A stretch of 64,000 bases of DNA from Methylobacterium phyllostachyos (GTDB taxonomy: Bacteria > Pseudomonadota > Alphaproteobacteria > Rhizobiales > Beijerinckiaceae): assembly GCF_900103445.1 (NCBI RefSeq), contig NZ_FNHS01000003.1, forward strand, positions 124,001 through 188,000. Direction: 5' to 3'. Below, piece by piece: positions 26,812-42,264 of this stretch (position 1 is the first letter of the stretch; the number at the start of each line of letters is the position of its first letter). The translations under genes and the position numbers were made by a program. A model generated the notes under the pieces. The model was not told where the DNA came from. It did not search any database and saw only the letters and a list, made by a program, of their open reading frames with translations.

Positions 26812-27927
26812 TCAGGCGGCTTTGGCACGCTGGGCGCGGGCGGCCTCCAGGGCGCGCACCCGCGGGATCACGTGCGTGCCGAAATACGCGACCTCCTCCT
26901 GGAAATGCAGGAAGCCCAGCAGCGCGAGATCCGCGCCCGCATCCTTGAGATCCAGGATCCGCTCGGCAATCTGATCGGGCGTCCCGATCAGGTTGCTCCG
27001 GAAGCCGTCATTGTACTGAACCAGATCCTCGAAGGTAGATTTCGCCCAGTTGCCTTCGCCTTCGGGTGAGGCCTTGCCGGCGTTCTTCACCTCGTGGCCG
27101 AAGGCCTTCACGGCCTCCGCGTCGGCGTGGTCGATGATCTCCTGAAGGACGGCACGGGCCTCTTCCTCGGTATCGCGGGCGATCACGAAGGCGTTGACGC
27201 CGATGCGCGGGCTGTTGCCGCTCTGCGCCGCCTTGGCGCGGATATCGTCGACCTGGGCGCGGATGTTCTCGGGCGTATTGCCGTTGGTGAAGTACCAGTC
27301 GGACACCCGGGCCGCCATGTCGCGCGCCGCCCGGGACGAGCCACCCTGGAAGATCTCGGGCAGCGGCTGCCCCGGCTTCGGCTTCAGCGTGTAGTCGCTG
27401 TAGCGGTAGAAATCGCCGCGGAAGGTGAAGTTGTCCTGGGTCCAGATCCCCCGCAGGCTGCGGATAAATTCCTCCGAGCGGCGATAGCGCTCGTCGTGGT
27501 CGAGCCAGGGCTCGCCGATCGCCCGGAACTCGCCCGAGAACCAGCCCGACACGATGTTCACCGCGACGCGGTTCTCGGTGAGCTGCGCGATTGTGGCGAT
27601 CTGCTTGGCGGCGAGCGTGGGGTTCCAGGGCCCGGGCAGGATTGCGGCGATCACCTTGAGCTTGGTGGTAGCGGCCAGCAGGGCGTGGCTGAATGCCACC
27701 GATTCGTGCTGGTACTCGGCGCCGTAGCCGGCGGTGAAGCGGATCTGCGTCAGCGCATAGTCGAAGCCTGCTTCCTCCGCGATCTGTGCCAGCTTCCGAT
27801 TGTACTCCGCATCCCAGCTCGTCCGCTGCGGGATCTTGCTAATGACGAGGCCGCCCGAGACGTTGGGCACCCAGTAGGCGAAACGGATCGGCTCACGCTC
27901 CGTCGTCGCGATATGATGGCTGGTCAT
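26812..27927 (-). CDS. sfnG: FMNH2-dependent dimethyl sulfone monooxygenase
   Basis: 371 aa from ATG 27927 with GGAG upstream. It is a bacterial luciferase-like TIM barrel related to SsuD. The start FAYWVPNVSGGLVISKIPQR and the blocks NIVSGWFSGEF and EIFQGGSSRAARDMAA are characteristic. SfnG converts dimethyl sulfone to methanesulfinate with FMNH2 supplied by a reductase, which is not seen here. It is the first gene of the sfnG-sfnB operon. A promoter and a palindrome lie upstream. Confidence 0.9.
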   Translation of the reverse strand: MTSHHIATTEREPIRFAYWVPNVSGGLVISKIPQRTSWDAEYNRKLAQIAEEAGFDYALTQIRFTAGYGAEYQHESVAFSHALLAATTKLKVIAAILPGPWNPTLAAKQIATIAQLTENRVAVNIVSGWFSGEFRAIGEPWLDHDERYRRSEEFIRSLRGIWTQDNFTFRGDFYRYSDYTLKPKPGQPLPEIFQGGSSRAARDMAARVSDWYFTNGNTPENIRAQVDDIRAKAAQSGNSPRIGVNAFVIARDTEEEARAVLQEIIDHADAEAVKAFGHEVKNAGKASPEGEGNWAKSTFEDLVQYNDGFRSNLIGTPDQIAERILDLKDAGADLALLGFLHFQEEVAYFGTHVIPRVRALEAARAQRAKAA

Positions 27928-27988
27928 CCGGCGCTCCCTGAACCGCGCGGCGCGGGCCGCCGCGTTCCCTTCGATGGATCGCCGCAAA

Positions 27989-28005
27989 CTGAATACACAA
28001 TTCAG
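27989..28005. promoter_or_regulatory. Perfect palindrome upstream of sfnG
   Basis: CTGAAT-N5-ATTCAG is a perfect inverted repeat with 6-bp arms. It lies between the predicted transcription start and the sfnG start codon, a position suited to a repressor or a LysR-type regulator. The regulator itself is not in the window. Confidence 0.5.
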
Positions 28006-28034
28006 AAGGCGGCCGATCTCTCAAGACGAGGGGA

Positions 28035-28063
28035 AGTATTCCGGCAGAAGTGCCGTTGGTCAA
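28035..28063 (-). promoter_or_regulatory. Sigma70-like promoter for sfnG-sfnB
   Basis: On the minus strand, TTGACC (28058-28063) is separated by exactly 17 bp from AATACT (28035-28040). This leaves about 100 nt of leader before sfnG, in which the palindrome lies. Confidence 0.5.
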
Positions 28064-28138
28064 AGGAACGTGTTGCTTTTTTCAAGCTATCTTAGATGAG
28101 CCTGTTCTTCTGGCCGGCCGAACGACAGCGAATTTGTG

Positions 28139-28900
28139 CTAGGCTGTGTGGGGCGTATCCGTCTCATGTAGGCGCCGCCAAGCGAACACGGAGAAGACCG
28201 CGATAAGGCAGGCGGCCAGACCGAACCACGTGAACGCGTATTGCAGATGGTTGTTGGGCAGATCGACCCGCAGCTGACCGCCCCGGGGCCATGAGGTCTG
28301 GCCGGGGACCGCATCCGCCTCGATCAGGTAGGGCGCGACCTTCGGGAGATTGCGGGCCGACGCGATGCCGGCGATGTCCCGGTTGAACCACTCGCCCCGC
28401 GCCGGATCCGGCTCAGGCACGAACAGGCCGCGGGGCTCGCTGGTGCGCAGGATACCGGTGACCGTCGTCGGTCCCTCGATCAGACCGTCGGGCCGATCGG
28501 ACTGGGCCTTGAGCTCGGTGGGCACGAAGCCGCGATTGATCAGCACCACGTCGCCGTCGTCGCGCACGAGGGGCGTCAGCACGTAGTAGCCCTGCAGGGC
28601 CCGGCCCGGCGTCTCGCCGGGGGCGAGCCCATGGACGAGCGTCTCCTTGTCGTTGAGGAAATGGCCGGAGACGCGCACGTGGCGGAACTCGTCCCGGGCG
28701 GGATCCCAATCCGCCGCCTTCGGCGGCGCGACAGGCTCTGCCCTGGTCTGCCGGACGATGCGGGCGATCAGATCCTCCTTCCAGGCCCTGCGCTCGATCT
28801 GCCACGTTCCGAGGCTGAGGAGGATCGCCAGCGCGATCAGCGCAGCGAGTCCCGGCGCGACGAGATCGCGCCAGGCAGCCCGGGCGGTCGTTTCACTCAC
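28139..28900 (-). CDS. SURF1 family cytochrome c oxidase assembly protein
   Basis: 253 aa with the SURF1 layout. There is an N-terminal membrane helix (about 14-32, ending GTWQIERR), a periplasmic domain with VLINRGFVP and NNHLQYAFTWF, and a C-terminal helix (about 218-240). SURF1 proteins assist heme a insertion into oxidase subunit I. The start overlaps the stop of the DUF983 gene by 4 bp. It closes the oxidase gene cluster. Confidence 0.93.
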   Translation of the reverse strand: MSETTARAAWRDLVAPGLAALIALAILLSLGTWQIERRAWKEDLIARIVRQTRAEPVAPPKAADWDPARDEFRHVRVSGHFLNDKETLVHGLAPGETPGRALQGYYVLTPLVRDDGDVVLINRGFVPTELKAQSDRPDGLIEGPTTVTGILRTSEPRGLFVPEPDPARGEWFNRDIAGIASARNLPKVAPYLIEADAVPGQTSWPRGGQLRVDLPNNHLQYAFTWFGLAACLIAVFSVFAWRRLHETDTPHTA

Positions 28901-29271
28901 GATTCGAAGCGTCCCTGCTCGGCCTTGTTGCTGTACTGGAGCGCAATCAGCAGGCCCTTCAGCGGCCGGACGAGCATCAGGCTGAGCCCGACCGACATCG
29001 TGACCGCCACCAGGGCATGGACCCAGATCGGCGGCTCGTAGGTGATCTCAAGCCACAGGGCGAGACCGACCACGACGAGGCCGACGATCGACATGACGAA
29101 GAAGGCCGGGCCGTCGGCCGAATCGAAATGCGAATAGTCGAGGCCGCAGGCTTCGCAGGAGGGGCGGAGGGCTAGAAAACCGTTGAATAGGTGGCCCTCG
29201 CCGCAGCGTGGGCAGCGACCGCGCAGACCTGTCGGGATCGGGGGCGGCGGCGAGAAGGTGCGTTGGTCCAC
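28897..29271 (-). CDS. DUF983 family membrane protein
   Basis: 124 aa from GTG 29271, with GGAG upstream. A zinc-ribbon-like cysteine set (CPRCGEGHLF and CEACGLDY) at the N-terminus is followed by two membrane helices (about 55-75 and 82-100). The biochemical role is unknown. The family is regularly found in alphaproteobacterial cytochrome oxidase clusters, as here between ctaE and SURF1. It is separated from ctaE by a terminator, so it may have its own promoter. Confidence 0.85.
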   Translation of the reverse strand: MDQRTFSPPPPIPTGLRGRCPRCGEGHLFNGFLALRPSCEACGLDYSHFDSADGPAFFVMSIVGLVVVGLALWLEITYEPPIWVHALVAVTMSVGLSLMLVRPLKGLLIALQYSNKAEQGRFES

Positions 29272-29360
29272 GGGGTCACTCCAGACCGATCCGAGGCGCA
29301 CGTGACCGCGCCGCCTCCGGATCGTCCACCTCGATATGGGGATTCGCCGGTTCCGCACAC

Positions 29361-29388
29361 GAAAAAGGGCGGCCGGAGCCGCCCTTCG
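29361..29388 (-). terminator. Rho-independent terminator after ctaE
   Basis: A perfect 9-bp stem AAGGGCGGC/GCCGCCCTT with a 4-nt loop is followed on the minus strand by a run of T. It lies about 30 bp past the ctaE stop and should end the ctaC-ctaE transcript. Confidence 0.8.
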
Positions 29389-29418
29389 CAGACCCGCCAT
29401 GCAGAGGCGGGATGGATC

Positions 29419-30279
29419 TCAATGGGCGCCGCCGTGGAAGACACCCGAGCCCCACACGTAGATGGCGGCGAACAGGAACAGCCACACGACATCGACGAAG
29501 TGCCAGTACCAGGCGGCGAACTCGAAGCCGAGGTGCTGGCGCGGGGTGAACTGACCCGCATAGGCGCGGAACAGGCACACGGCTAGGAAGATCGTGCCGA
29601 TGATCACGTGGGCACCGTGGAAGCCCGTCGCCATGAAGAAGGTCGACGAGTAGATGCTGCCCGAGAAGCCGAACTCGGCGTGGCTGTACTCGTAGGCCTG
29701 GCAGGCGGTGAACAGCACGCCCAGGATGATGGTCAGCCACAGGCCGTACTTCAGGCCCTTGCGGTCGCCTTCGAGCATCGCATGATGCGCCCAGGTGACA
29801 GTGGTGCCGGAGGTCAGCAGGATCAGGGTGTTGAGGAGCGGCAAATGCCAGGGGTCGAAGGCCTCGATGCCCTTCGGCGGCCAGACACCGCCGGTGAACT
29901 CGACCCGGGAGATCTGGATCGGATCGGCGGTGTAGAGGGCGGCCTCGAAGTAGGCCCAGAACCACGCGACGAAGAACATCACCTCGGAGGCGATGAACAT
30001 CATCATGCCGTAGCGGTGATGCAGCTGGACGACGCGGGTGTGATCGCCGGAATTGGCCTCATGCGCCACGTCCTTCCACCACGAGAACATCGTGTAGAGG
30101 ACGCCGATCGCGCCGGCGCCGAAGATGTAGGGGCCCGGCGTCAGGGTGCCGATCTGCAGGCTCTTCATCCAGAAGACGGCGCCGAACGCCATCAGGAAGC
30201 CCGAGAAGGCGCCGATCAGTGGCCACGGACTCGGGCTCAGGATGTGAAAGTCGTGATTCTTGGCGTGCGCCTCGGCCAT
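29419..30279 (-). CDS. ctaE: Cytochrome c oxidase subunit III
   Basis: 286 aa from ATG 30279 ([20 protein letters not shown]). There are seven membrane helices. The motifs [14 protein letters not shown] and a C-terminal [14 protein letters not shown] are typical. Subunit III stabilises the oxidase core and the proton uptake path. It is the last gene of the oxidase operon before the terminator. Confidence 0.96.
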   Translation of the reverse strand: MAEAHAKNHDFHILSPSPWPLIGAFSGFLMAFGAVFWMKSLQIGTLTPGPYIFGAGAIGVLYTMFSWWKDVAHEANSGDHTRVVQLHHRYGMMMFIASEVMFFVAWFWAYFEAALYTADPIQISRVEFTGGVWPPKGIEAFDPWHLPLLNTLILLTSGTTVTWAHHAMLEGDRKGLKYGLWLTIILGVLFTACQAYEYSHAEFGFSGSIYSSTFFMATGFHGAHVIIGTIFLAVCLFRAYAGQFTPRQHLGFEFAAWYWHFVDVVWLFLFAAIYVWGSGVFHGGAH

Positions 30280-30432
30280 CGTCCCGTCGCTCCTCACCCG
30301 CCGCCCTGTGCCATTCCCGGCATCCGGTCTGACGCTGCTGGCTGTTTGCTCTTGGCCGGGCGCGGCACACACCACGCCCAAGCTTGTCTGCACGTTTAGT
30401 CTGTGCGGGCTCGTGTTGTCACGCGCCCGCGA

Positions 30433-31044
30433 TCAGAATTCCCGCTTCTGCCCAACGGTTGCCGTGTTGGCCGCGGCGGCTGTCACCGGCTCGCCGTTCT
30501 TGCTGGCGAAGTAGGTGTAGGACAGCGTCATCTCGGTCAGATGGGCCGTGTTCGAATCGTCGCGCACCGCCGGATCCACATAGAAGACCACCGGCACGTC
30601 GAGGGTCTCGCCGGGCTGGAGCGTCTGCGCGTTGAAGCAGAAGCAGGCGATCTTCACGAAGTAGCCGCCCATCAGGCCGGGCTGGACGTTGAAGGTGGCG
30701 ACACCGGTCGAGGGCTTCGTCCCGGTGTTCTGAACCCGGAAGAAGACCGTCTTGGTCTCGCCGAGCTTCGCCTCGACGCTGTTCGTCTCGGGGGCGAACT
30801 TCCACGGCAGCCCCGGGGCAACGTTGGTGTCGAAATGGACAACCATGCTGTCGTTGGTCCGGGCCGCGGAGGCGGCGAGCGCCGGACCCTGGCGGGGCGT
30901 GCCGTCGTAACCCGTCGCCTTGCAGAAAGCGTCGTAGAGGGGGACCGACGCGAAGGCGAGGCCGACCATGCCCACCGCGAGGCCCGCGCAGGCCAGCGCC
31001 GTGCGGTTGGCGCCGCGGCCCGGATTCGGATGCGGTGCGGCCAT
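30433..31044 (-). CDS. ctaG: Cytochrome c oxidase assembly protein CtaG/Cox11
   Basis: 203 aa from ATG 31044. One N-terminal membrane helix (about 15-33) is followed by a periplasmic immunoglobulin-like domain with the copper-binding C-F-C motif (KIACFCFNAQTL). Cox11/CtaG delivers copper to CuB in subunit I. The length is typical. It lies between the small membrane protein and ctaE in the oxidase operon. The longer frame upstream is a shadow of neighbouring genes. Confidence 0.95.
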   Translation of the reverse strand: MAAPHPNPGRGANRTALACAGLAVGMVGLAFASVPLYDAFCKATGYDGTPRQGPALAASAARTNDSMVVHFDTNVAPGLPWKFAPETNSVEAKLGETKTVFFRVQNTGTKPSTGVATFNVQPGLMGGYFVKIACFCFNAQTLQPGETLDVPVVFYVDPAVRDDSNTAHLTEMTLSYTYFASKNGEPVTAAAANTATVGQKREF

Positions 31045-31055
31045 GGCGTGTCTCC

Positions 31056-31220
31056 TCAGAGCGGCCGGCTCAGGATCTGCGGCCCGAGCTTGACGATCGT
31101 CAGCACGAAGAACAGCAGGACCCAGGCCCCAAGCGCCAGGGCGATCGCGATGGAACGCTTCCGGCGGCGGGCCTCCTGTTCGGGGGTGAGCGGACGGTAC
31201 TGAATCTCGGGCTCGGGCAT
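31056..31220 (-). CDS. Small single-helix membrane protein of the oxidase operon (CoxF-like)
   Basis: 54 aa (MPEPEIQYRPLTPEQEARRR... to ...QILSRPL). A charged N-terminus with many arginines is followed by one membrane helix (about 26-44) ending in a short hydrophilic tail. Its start lies 5 bp after the ctaB stop and its end 11 bp before ctaG, so it is tightly built into the operon. Alphaproteobacterial oxidase operons often carry such a gene here, called CoxF. Its role is not established; assembly or stability of the complex is inferred. Confidence 0.8.
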   Translation of the reverse strand: MPEPEIQYRPLTPEQEARRRKRSIAIALALGAWVLLFFVLTIVKLGPQILSRPL

Positions 31221-31225
31221 GGCGA

Positions 31226-32176
31226 TCAGCCGAGCACCGGACGGAACAGGCCGAAGCTCTGCTCGGCCAGCAGCGCCGAGAACAGCGCGAACAGGTAGAG
31301 GATCGAGAAGCCGAACATGCCCATCGCGGCCCGGCGCTCCGCCTCACCCTCACGGTTGCGCAGCACGCGGATGCTGAAGGCCACCATGCCGAGGCCGCCA
31401 ACGACGCCGATCACCGCGTAGAGGAGGCCGCCGAAGCCCAGGGCTACGGGCACGAGCCCAAGGGGGGCGAGCAACAGCGAGTACCAGACGATCTGGCGAC
31501 GGGTTGAAGCGGGGCCGGCGACGTTCGGCATCATCGGAATGCCGGCCCGGGCGTATTCATCGGCCTTGATCAGGGCCAGCGCCCAGAAATGCGGCGGGGT
31601 CCAGATGAATATGATGGCGAACAGGACCAGCGACTCGATCCCGACCGAGCCGGTGACCACCGCCTGGCCGATGACCGGGGGCAGGGCGCCCGCAGCGCCG
31701 CCGATGACGATGTTCTGCGCGGTCGCCCGCTTCAGCCACATTGAATAGACCACCGCGTAGAACACGATGGTGAAGGCCAGCAGCGCCGCGGCGAGGACAT
31801 TGGCGGCAAGGCCGAGCACGACCACGGAGGCCACGGAGAGGAACAGGCCGAAGCCCAAAGCTTCCTCGGAGGTGATCCGGCCCGAGGGAATGGGCCGGGT
31901 CGCCGTGCGGCTCATCACGGCGTCGATGTCGGCATCCCACCACATGTTGAGGCAGCCCGATGCGCCCGCACCCACCGCGATGGCGAGCAGCGAGATGGCG
32001 CCGATCATGGGCTGCACGTGGCCCTGCGACACGACCATGCCGACAAGCGCTGTGAAGATCACGAGGACCATCACCCGCGGCTTGAGGAGCGCGAAGTAGT
32101 CCGGGACGTCGCCGCCGGCCGCCGAGAGGGCGGGGGCCGGACCTTCGCGTCCGATGCTGTTCGTCAGGCTCGTCAT
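31226..32176 (-). CDS. ctaB: Heme o synthase (protoheme IX farnesyltransferase)
   Basis: 316 aa with about nine membrane helices. The UbiA-family allylic diphosphate motif is [19 protein letters not shown], and the second aspartate-rich loop is near [14 protein letters not shown]. It transfers a farnesyl group to heme b, giving heme o for the aa3 oxidase. It lies between ctaD and the small CoxF-like gene. Confidence 0.96.
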   Translation of the reverse strand: MTSLTNSIGREGPAPALSAAGGDVPDYFALLKPRVMVLVIFTALVGMVVSQGHVQPMIGAISLLAIAVGAGASGCLNMWWDADIDAVMSRTATRPIPSGRITSEEALGFGLFLSVASVVVLGLAANVLAAALLAFTIVFYAVVYSMWLKRATAQNIVIGGAAGALPPVIGQAVVTGSVGIESLVLFAIIFIWTPPHFWALALIKADEYARAGIPMMPNVAGPASTRRQIVWYSLLLAPLGLVPVALGFGGLLYAVIGVVGGLGMVAFSIRVLRNREGEAERRAAMGMFGFSILYLFALFSALLAEQSFGLFRPVLG

Positions 32177-32357
32177 CGCGTCTGCCGCTGCTGTGCCGGC
32201 GCCCGGCCACGCGCGTCACGGCCGAGTCGTGTTTCGAATTCGACGTGTTCCAAGTGCCGGCGTGAGCGGGGCCCGGGAATGCTCCCTTGGCCCGTGCGGA
32301 TCGCCCTCGACGCTCGCCCTTGCCGGGAGGTCGGGTGAACCGGCCTCCGGGGAAGGG

Positions 32358-32381
32358 CGAGGGCCGCTGATGCGGCCCTCG
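32358..32381. repeat. Hairpin between ctaD and ctaB
   Basis: A perfect 10-bp stem, CGAGGGCCGC/GCGGCCCTCG, with a 4-nt loop lies just past the ctaD stop. There is no T run on either strand, so it is more likely an mRNA-stability or attenuation element than a full terminator. Confidence 0.55.
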
Positions 32382-32392
32382 CGGGATGTCTA

Positions 32393-34057
<1,665 letters not shown>

Positions 34058-34068
34058 TCAGCCGGGGC

Positions 34069-34908
34069 TCAGCGCGCCTCGGCGAAGCTCGTGCCGGTGT
34101 CGATGCGGGCGTACTTGGTCTTCGCTTCCTTCAGCCAGTCGGCATAGGTCTGCTCGCTGACCACGCGGACCACGATCGGCATGTAGGCGTGGCGCTGGCC
34201 GCACAGCTCGGAGCACTGGCCGTGGAAGGTGCCTTCCTTGTCGGCCTTGAACCACATCTGGTTCAGGCGGCCGGGGACGGCGTCGATCTTGAAGCCGAAG
34301 GACGGCATCGCCCAGGAATGCAGCACATCCGCGGCGGTGACCTGAATCTTTACGATCTTGCCGACCGGAACGACCATCTCGTTGTCGGTCTGGAGCAGAC
34401 GCGGCTGCTTGTCCTCGTCGATGTTGGCATCGAAGGTGAAGCCGCCGCCGGCCTCGGTCTGCGGGTACTCGTAGGACCAGTACCACGCGTGGCCGATGAC
34501 CTTGACGATCATGTCGGCCTTCGGATCCGAGAGCTGCGTGCGCAGCAGGCGGAAGGAGGGGATCGCGACAGCGACGAGGATCAGCACTGGCACGATGGTC
34601 CAAGCCACCTCGATGGCGGTGTTGTGGGTGGTGCGCGAAGGCGTCGGGTTCCGCTTCTCGCCGAAGCGGAAGATGCACCACAGGATCAGGCCCAGCACGA
34701 AGACCGAAATGGCCAGCGACAGCCAGTGCAGGCCGATCTCGAAGCTCAGAATGTCCTTGGCGTTCTCTGTGACCGGGATCTGCCGGCTCATCTCCCACGG
34801 GATCGGCTGGCCGAAGCCACCGGCCTGCGCGTGTGCTGTCGGGAAGAGCAGGGCGCCGAGCGTGGCGAGGCTCCAGAGTGACCGGTTGATCGTCCGCACC
34901 GTCCGCAT
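34069..34908 (-). CDS. ctaC: Cytochrome c oxidase subunit II
   Basis: 279 aa. A signal sequence (cleavage near AHA-QAGG) is followed by two membrane helices (about 55-75 and 100-120) and a periplasmic cupredoxin domain. The CuA site is read directly in CSELCGQRHAYMP, with further ligands in VLHSWAMPSF. It receives electrons from cytochrome c. There is no fused cytochrome c domain, so this is the aa3 type. It is the first gene of the oxidase operon. Confidence 0.97.
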   Translation of the reverse strand: MRTVRTINRSLWSLATLGALLFPTAHAQAGGFGQPIPWEMSRQIPVTENAKDILSFEIGLHWLSLAISVFVLGLILWCIFRFGEKRNPTPSRTTHNTAIEVAWTIVPVLILVAVAIPSFRLLRTQLSDPKADMIVKVIGHAWYWSYEYPQTEAGGGFTFDANIDEDKQPRLLQTDNEMVVPVGKIVKIQVTAADVLHSWAMPSFGFKIDAVPGRLNQMWFKADKEGTFHGQCSELCGQRHAYMPIVVRVVSEQTYADWLKEAKTKYARIDTGTSFAEAR

Positions 34909-35190
34909 CTGCCTCTCGTGGCTCCCCTGGCTGCTAGGCTCCCGTCGGCCCCCACCGTAACCCGCAGGTGAGATTGTGCCGACGTGACGGAGTACCGGTT
35001 GTGTTACCCGGCATTATCCGACCGGGGCTTCAGACCACAAGGGCCGATAACGCGCAACCGCACAAGCGTCGCATCGCGCGCTTTCCGGCTCGTTGTGAGC
35101 GTCTAACCTCGGCGGCGCGTAGGTTTGCCGCTCCACCTATGCCGCGCGCAGCGTGATCGATACATAGAAGCCACACCGCCGGAGCTCTGA

Positions 35191-36030
35191 ATGTCGAAGG
35201 ATGCCGGGACAGATCCCATCGGTCGGGCGCCCTGCTCGGCCAAGGTCCCGATGCGGGTCCTCGCCTATACGGGCGACGAAGCGCGCCCCGGGGAAAGAGC
35301 GCTCGCGATCGAGACCCCGATCAACCTCATCTACGGCTCCGTGCCGCACGCGGTGATGATGGCGACCCCGGCCGATCTCGAGGATTTCGCCTACGGGTTC
35401 AGTCTCACTGAGGGCATCATCGAGGAGTCCGCCGAGATTCGCGGAACGCGGATCGAGTCCGCCCCGGACGGCATTCGGCTGCATGTGGAGCTGGCTCCGG
35501 GGCGATTGCGCGAGCACCTCGCCCGCAAGCGCGCGATCAGCGGCCGCACGGGATGCGGCGTCTGCGGCATCGAGGATCTGGCGGAGTTACCGAGGGCCGA
35601 GATGCGCACGGTTGCGGATTTGCGGGTTTCTCTGCCCGCGATCGCCCGGGCACTTGCGGGCCTGGACGCGGCGCAGCGCCTCGGGGTCGAGACAAGGGCG
35701 GTCCATGCCGCGGCCTGGGCGGCGCTCGACGGCACGCTTTCAGCCGTGCGTGAGGATGTCGGTCGCCACAACGCCCTCGACAAACTGATCGGCGCCCTGA
35801 TGCGCGCCGGAACGGCCGCTGATCAGGGATTCCTGGTGATCACCAGCCGCTGCTCGTTCGAGATGGTCGAGAAAGCCGCGCGTCTCGGCGCCGCCGTGAT
35901 CGTGGCGATCTCCGCCCCGACCTCCCTGGCGCTGGACCGCGCCCGGGCCCACGGCATCACGCTCTGCGCCATCGCGCGCGCCGACTCGGTCACGGTGTTC
36001 ACCGGCGCGGAACGGCTCGCCGCGGCTTAG
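35191..36030 (+). CDS. fdhD: Formate dehydrogenase accessory sulfurtransferase FdhD
   Basis: 279 aa. The sulfur-carrying motif GCGVCGIEDL gives C122 and C125, and further blocks are DVGRHNALDKLIG and TSRCSFEMVEKA. FdhD passes sulfur from a desulfurase to the molybdenum cofactor of formate dehydrogenase. No formate dehydrogenase gene is in the window. In a methylotroph this enzyme would serve the last step of C1 oxidation, which is inference from the presumed host. GGAG precedes ATG 35191. Confidence 0.95.
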   Translation: MSKDAGTDPIGRAPCSAKVPMRVLAYTGDEARPGERALAIETPINLIYGSVPHAVMMATPADLEDFAYGFSLTEGIIEESAEIRGTRIESAPDGIRLHVELAPGRLREHLARKRAISGRTGCGVCGIEDLAELPRAEMRTVADLRVSLPAIARALAGLDAAQRLGVETRAVHAAAWAALDGTLSAVREDVGRHNALDKLIGALMRAGTAADQGFLVITSRCSFEMVEKAARLGAAVIVAISAPTSLALDRARAHGITLCAIARADSVTVFTGAERLAAA

Positions 36031-36034
36031 CGCG

Positions 36035-36898
36035 CTACTGCGCGGCTGCCGGTTCCTTCTCCGAGGGGCCCGGGACGATGGTCGCGCCGCCGATCACCCG
36101 GACGGGCTTCCTGTCGGCAGGCGGATCCTTCCACTCCTTGGCGGCCGGCTTAGCGGCCTCGGCGATGGCGGGGGCAGCCGGCTTGGGCGCCACGTCAGGA
36201 GCCGGGGCGGGACTGGCGGCCGGCACCTTCTCGATCGAGGCGGACTTGGTCTCGGGGCTCGGCTCCGTCTTCGGTTCGAGCTTGGCGGCGTCGGCCGGGG
36301 CGATCTTCGGGGCCGGCGCCTCCGGTGAGACCCGGTGCGTCGCGCGCTGCTCGGGGGTTCGCGCCGGGGCGGCGCGGGCGACCTTGCGCGGCGCAGCGCT
36401 TCGACCCGCACTGTCTGGATTGAGGCCGTCGGGACTGCCTTCGGGCCGTGCGGTCGCGCGTCGATCGAGCCGCAGGGCCGGGCCCTCCGCTCCGGGTACG
36501 GGCCGAAGACCGTGCCGGGGTCCGGTATCATCCTCGGTCCAGCCGAAGCCCGGGGCGGGCCGCTCCAGTCGCGCGTAGGTGTCGGACGCGCCGAGGCGCT
36601 GGCGGCCGATGATTCCACCCGATGCGGGATCGACGAACAGCCGCGTCGGCATGCCGGCCGGGCTCACCGCATCGACCACGTAGACGCGCCCGTTGAAGCG
36701 CGGCCGACTCAATCCGGTGAAGCCTTGGTCGGCCAGGCGCCACGCCACAACGCGCGGGGGCACGACCTCTTCCTCGAAGATGAATTGCGCGCTGGCGCCC
36801 CGGCACAACCCCATGAGGGCCCCGCCGGACAAAAGCGCGGCGCAGAGGGCCCGGGTCGTCGTCGTCCGAAGGCGCGCGGCCGTCCTGCTCGTGATCAT
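36035..36898 (-). CDS. Exported proline/alanine-rich protein
   Basis: 287 aa from ATG 36898. A signal peptide (cleavage near ASA-QF, residue 38) is followed by a folded part of about 110 residues (PPRVVAWRLADQGFTGLSRP, then GRVYVVDAVSPAG). After this comes a low-complexity Ala/Pro/Lys/Glu tail of about 130 residues, ending in a short conserved-looking motif PVRVIGGATIVPG. I do not recognise a family. The tail could span the periplasm or peptidoglycan. It is convergent with fdhD, 4 bp away. Confidence 0.72.
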   Translation of the reverse strand: MITSRTAARLRTTTTRALCAALLSGGALMGLCRGASAQFIFEEEVVPPRVVAWRLADQGFTGLSRPRFNGRVYVVDAVSPAGMPTRLFVDPASGGIIGRQRLGASDTYARLERPAPGFGWTEDDTGPRHGLRPVPGAEGPALRLDRRATARPEGSPDGLNPDSAGRSAAPRKVARAAPARTPEQRATHRVSPEAPAPKIAPADAAKLEPKTEPSPETKSASIEKVPAASPAPAPDVAPKPAAPAIAEAAKPAAKEWKDPPADRKPVRVIGGATIVPGPSEKEPAAAQ

Positions 36899-37446
36899 CA
36901 CTCTGGTGCGTTCCCGTGCTGGAGACCCGGCAGAGTATCCGGTTCCGGCATGGTCCGGGCCGGTGAAACCCGGACCTCGACCATGCCGGCAGGGTCGTTG
37001 CCCCGCATGCCGCTTGTGCTCGGCCCCTGGGATAGACCGCCAGATTCTGGCGAGATTACGGAGACTTCCCGCAACCGTTCGGCGGGCAACCGAAGCGGTG
37101 CAATGGGCCGCGTCGGCGGTCTCTTGCTGAAAGCATTTCAATCTGGCAATTTCGCGACTTAGGACAGCACAACTGTCCCATCGGCCGTGCACCGGCCGTC
37201 GCCGTCTCGCGCGCGGGCGAGTTTTTCGGCAGACGGATACGGGCGCGCCAGCGCACCGCTCCCCGAGCGGTCCGGGTCCTCGACGAACGCAAGCCTAAGG
37301 ACGTGTCCCCGCGGACCGGCCGGATGGCCTGCGACACGAGGTCGGAGGCGCTGGCGCCGACGGCTCGCGGGCACGAAACATGCTCGCAAGTCCATGGGCG
37401 GGGGCGCTCCTGGGCGGACGGTGTCGAGGGAAGGACGAATCGAAGC
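36899..37446. other. Intergenic region upstream of gltB
   Basis: About 550 bp. Open frames occur on both strands but none shows family resemblance or start signals, and the longest run into gltB out of frame. It must contain the gltB promoter. I do not see a convincing one or a nitrogen-type (sigma54) site. Confidence 0.4.
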
Positions 37447-42162
<4,716 letters not shown>

Positions 42163-42176
42163 CCACCCGTCTGAAG

Positions 42177-42196
42177 CCGGGCGGTTCTCCGCCCGG
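42177..42196. repeat. Hairpin between gltB and gltD
   Basis: A perfect 8-bp stem, CCGGGCGG/CCGCCCGG, with loop TTCT lies 15 bp after gltB. There is no T run, so readthrough into gltD is expected. It may tune the ratio of the two subunits. Confidence 0.5.
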
Positions 42197-42264
42197 TCAC
42201 GCACACACAATACGAGACGACGCGGGCAGCGCAGTCAAGGACTGGCCGGCCCAGGGGCTGACCA

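Noticed and set aside
34968-35156. 62-codon frame between ctaC and fdhD
   Set aside because: No start signal, no conserved-looking sequence; more likely promoter region for the two divergent genes.
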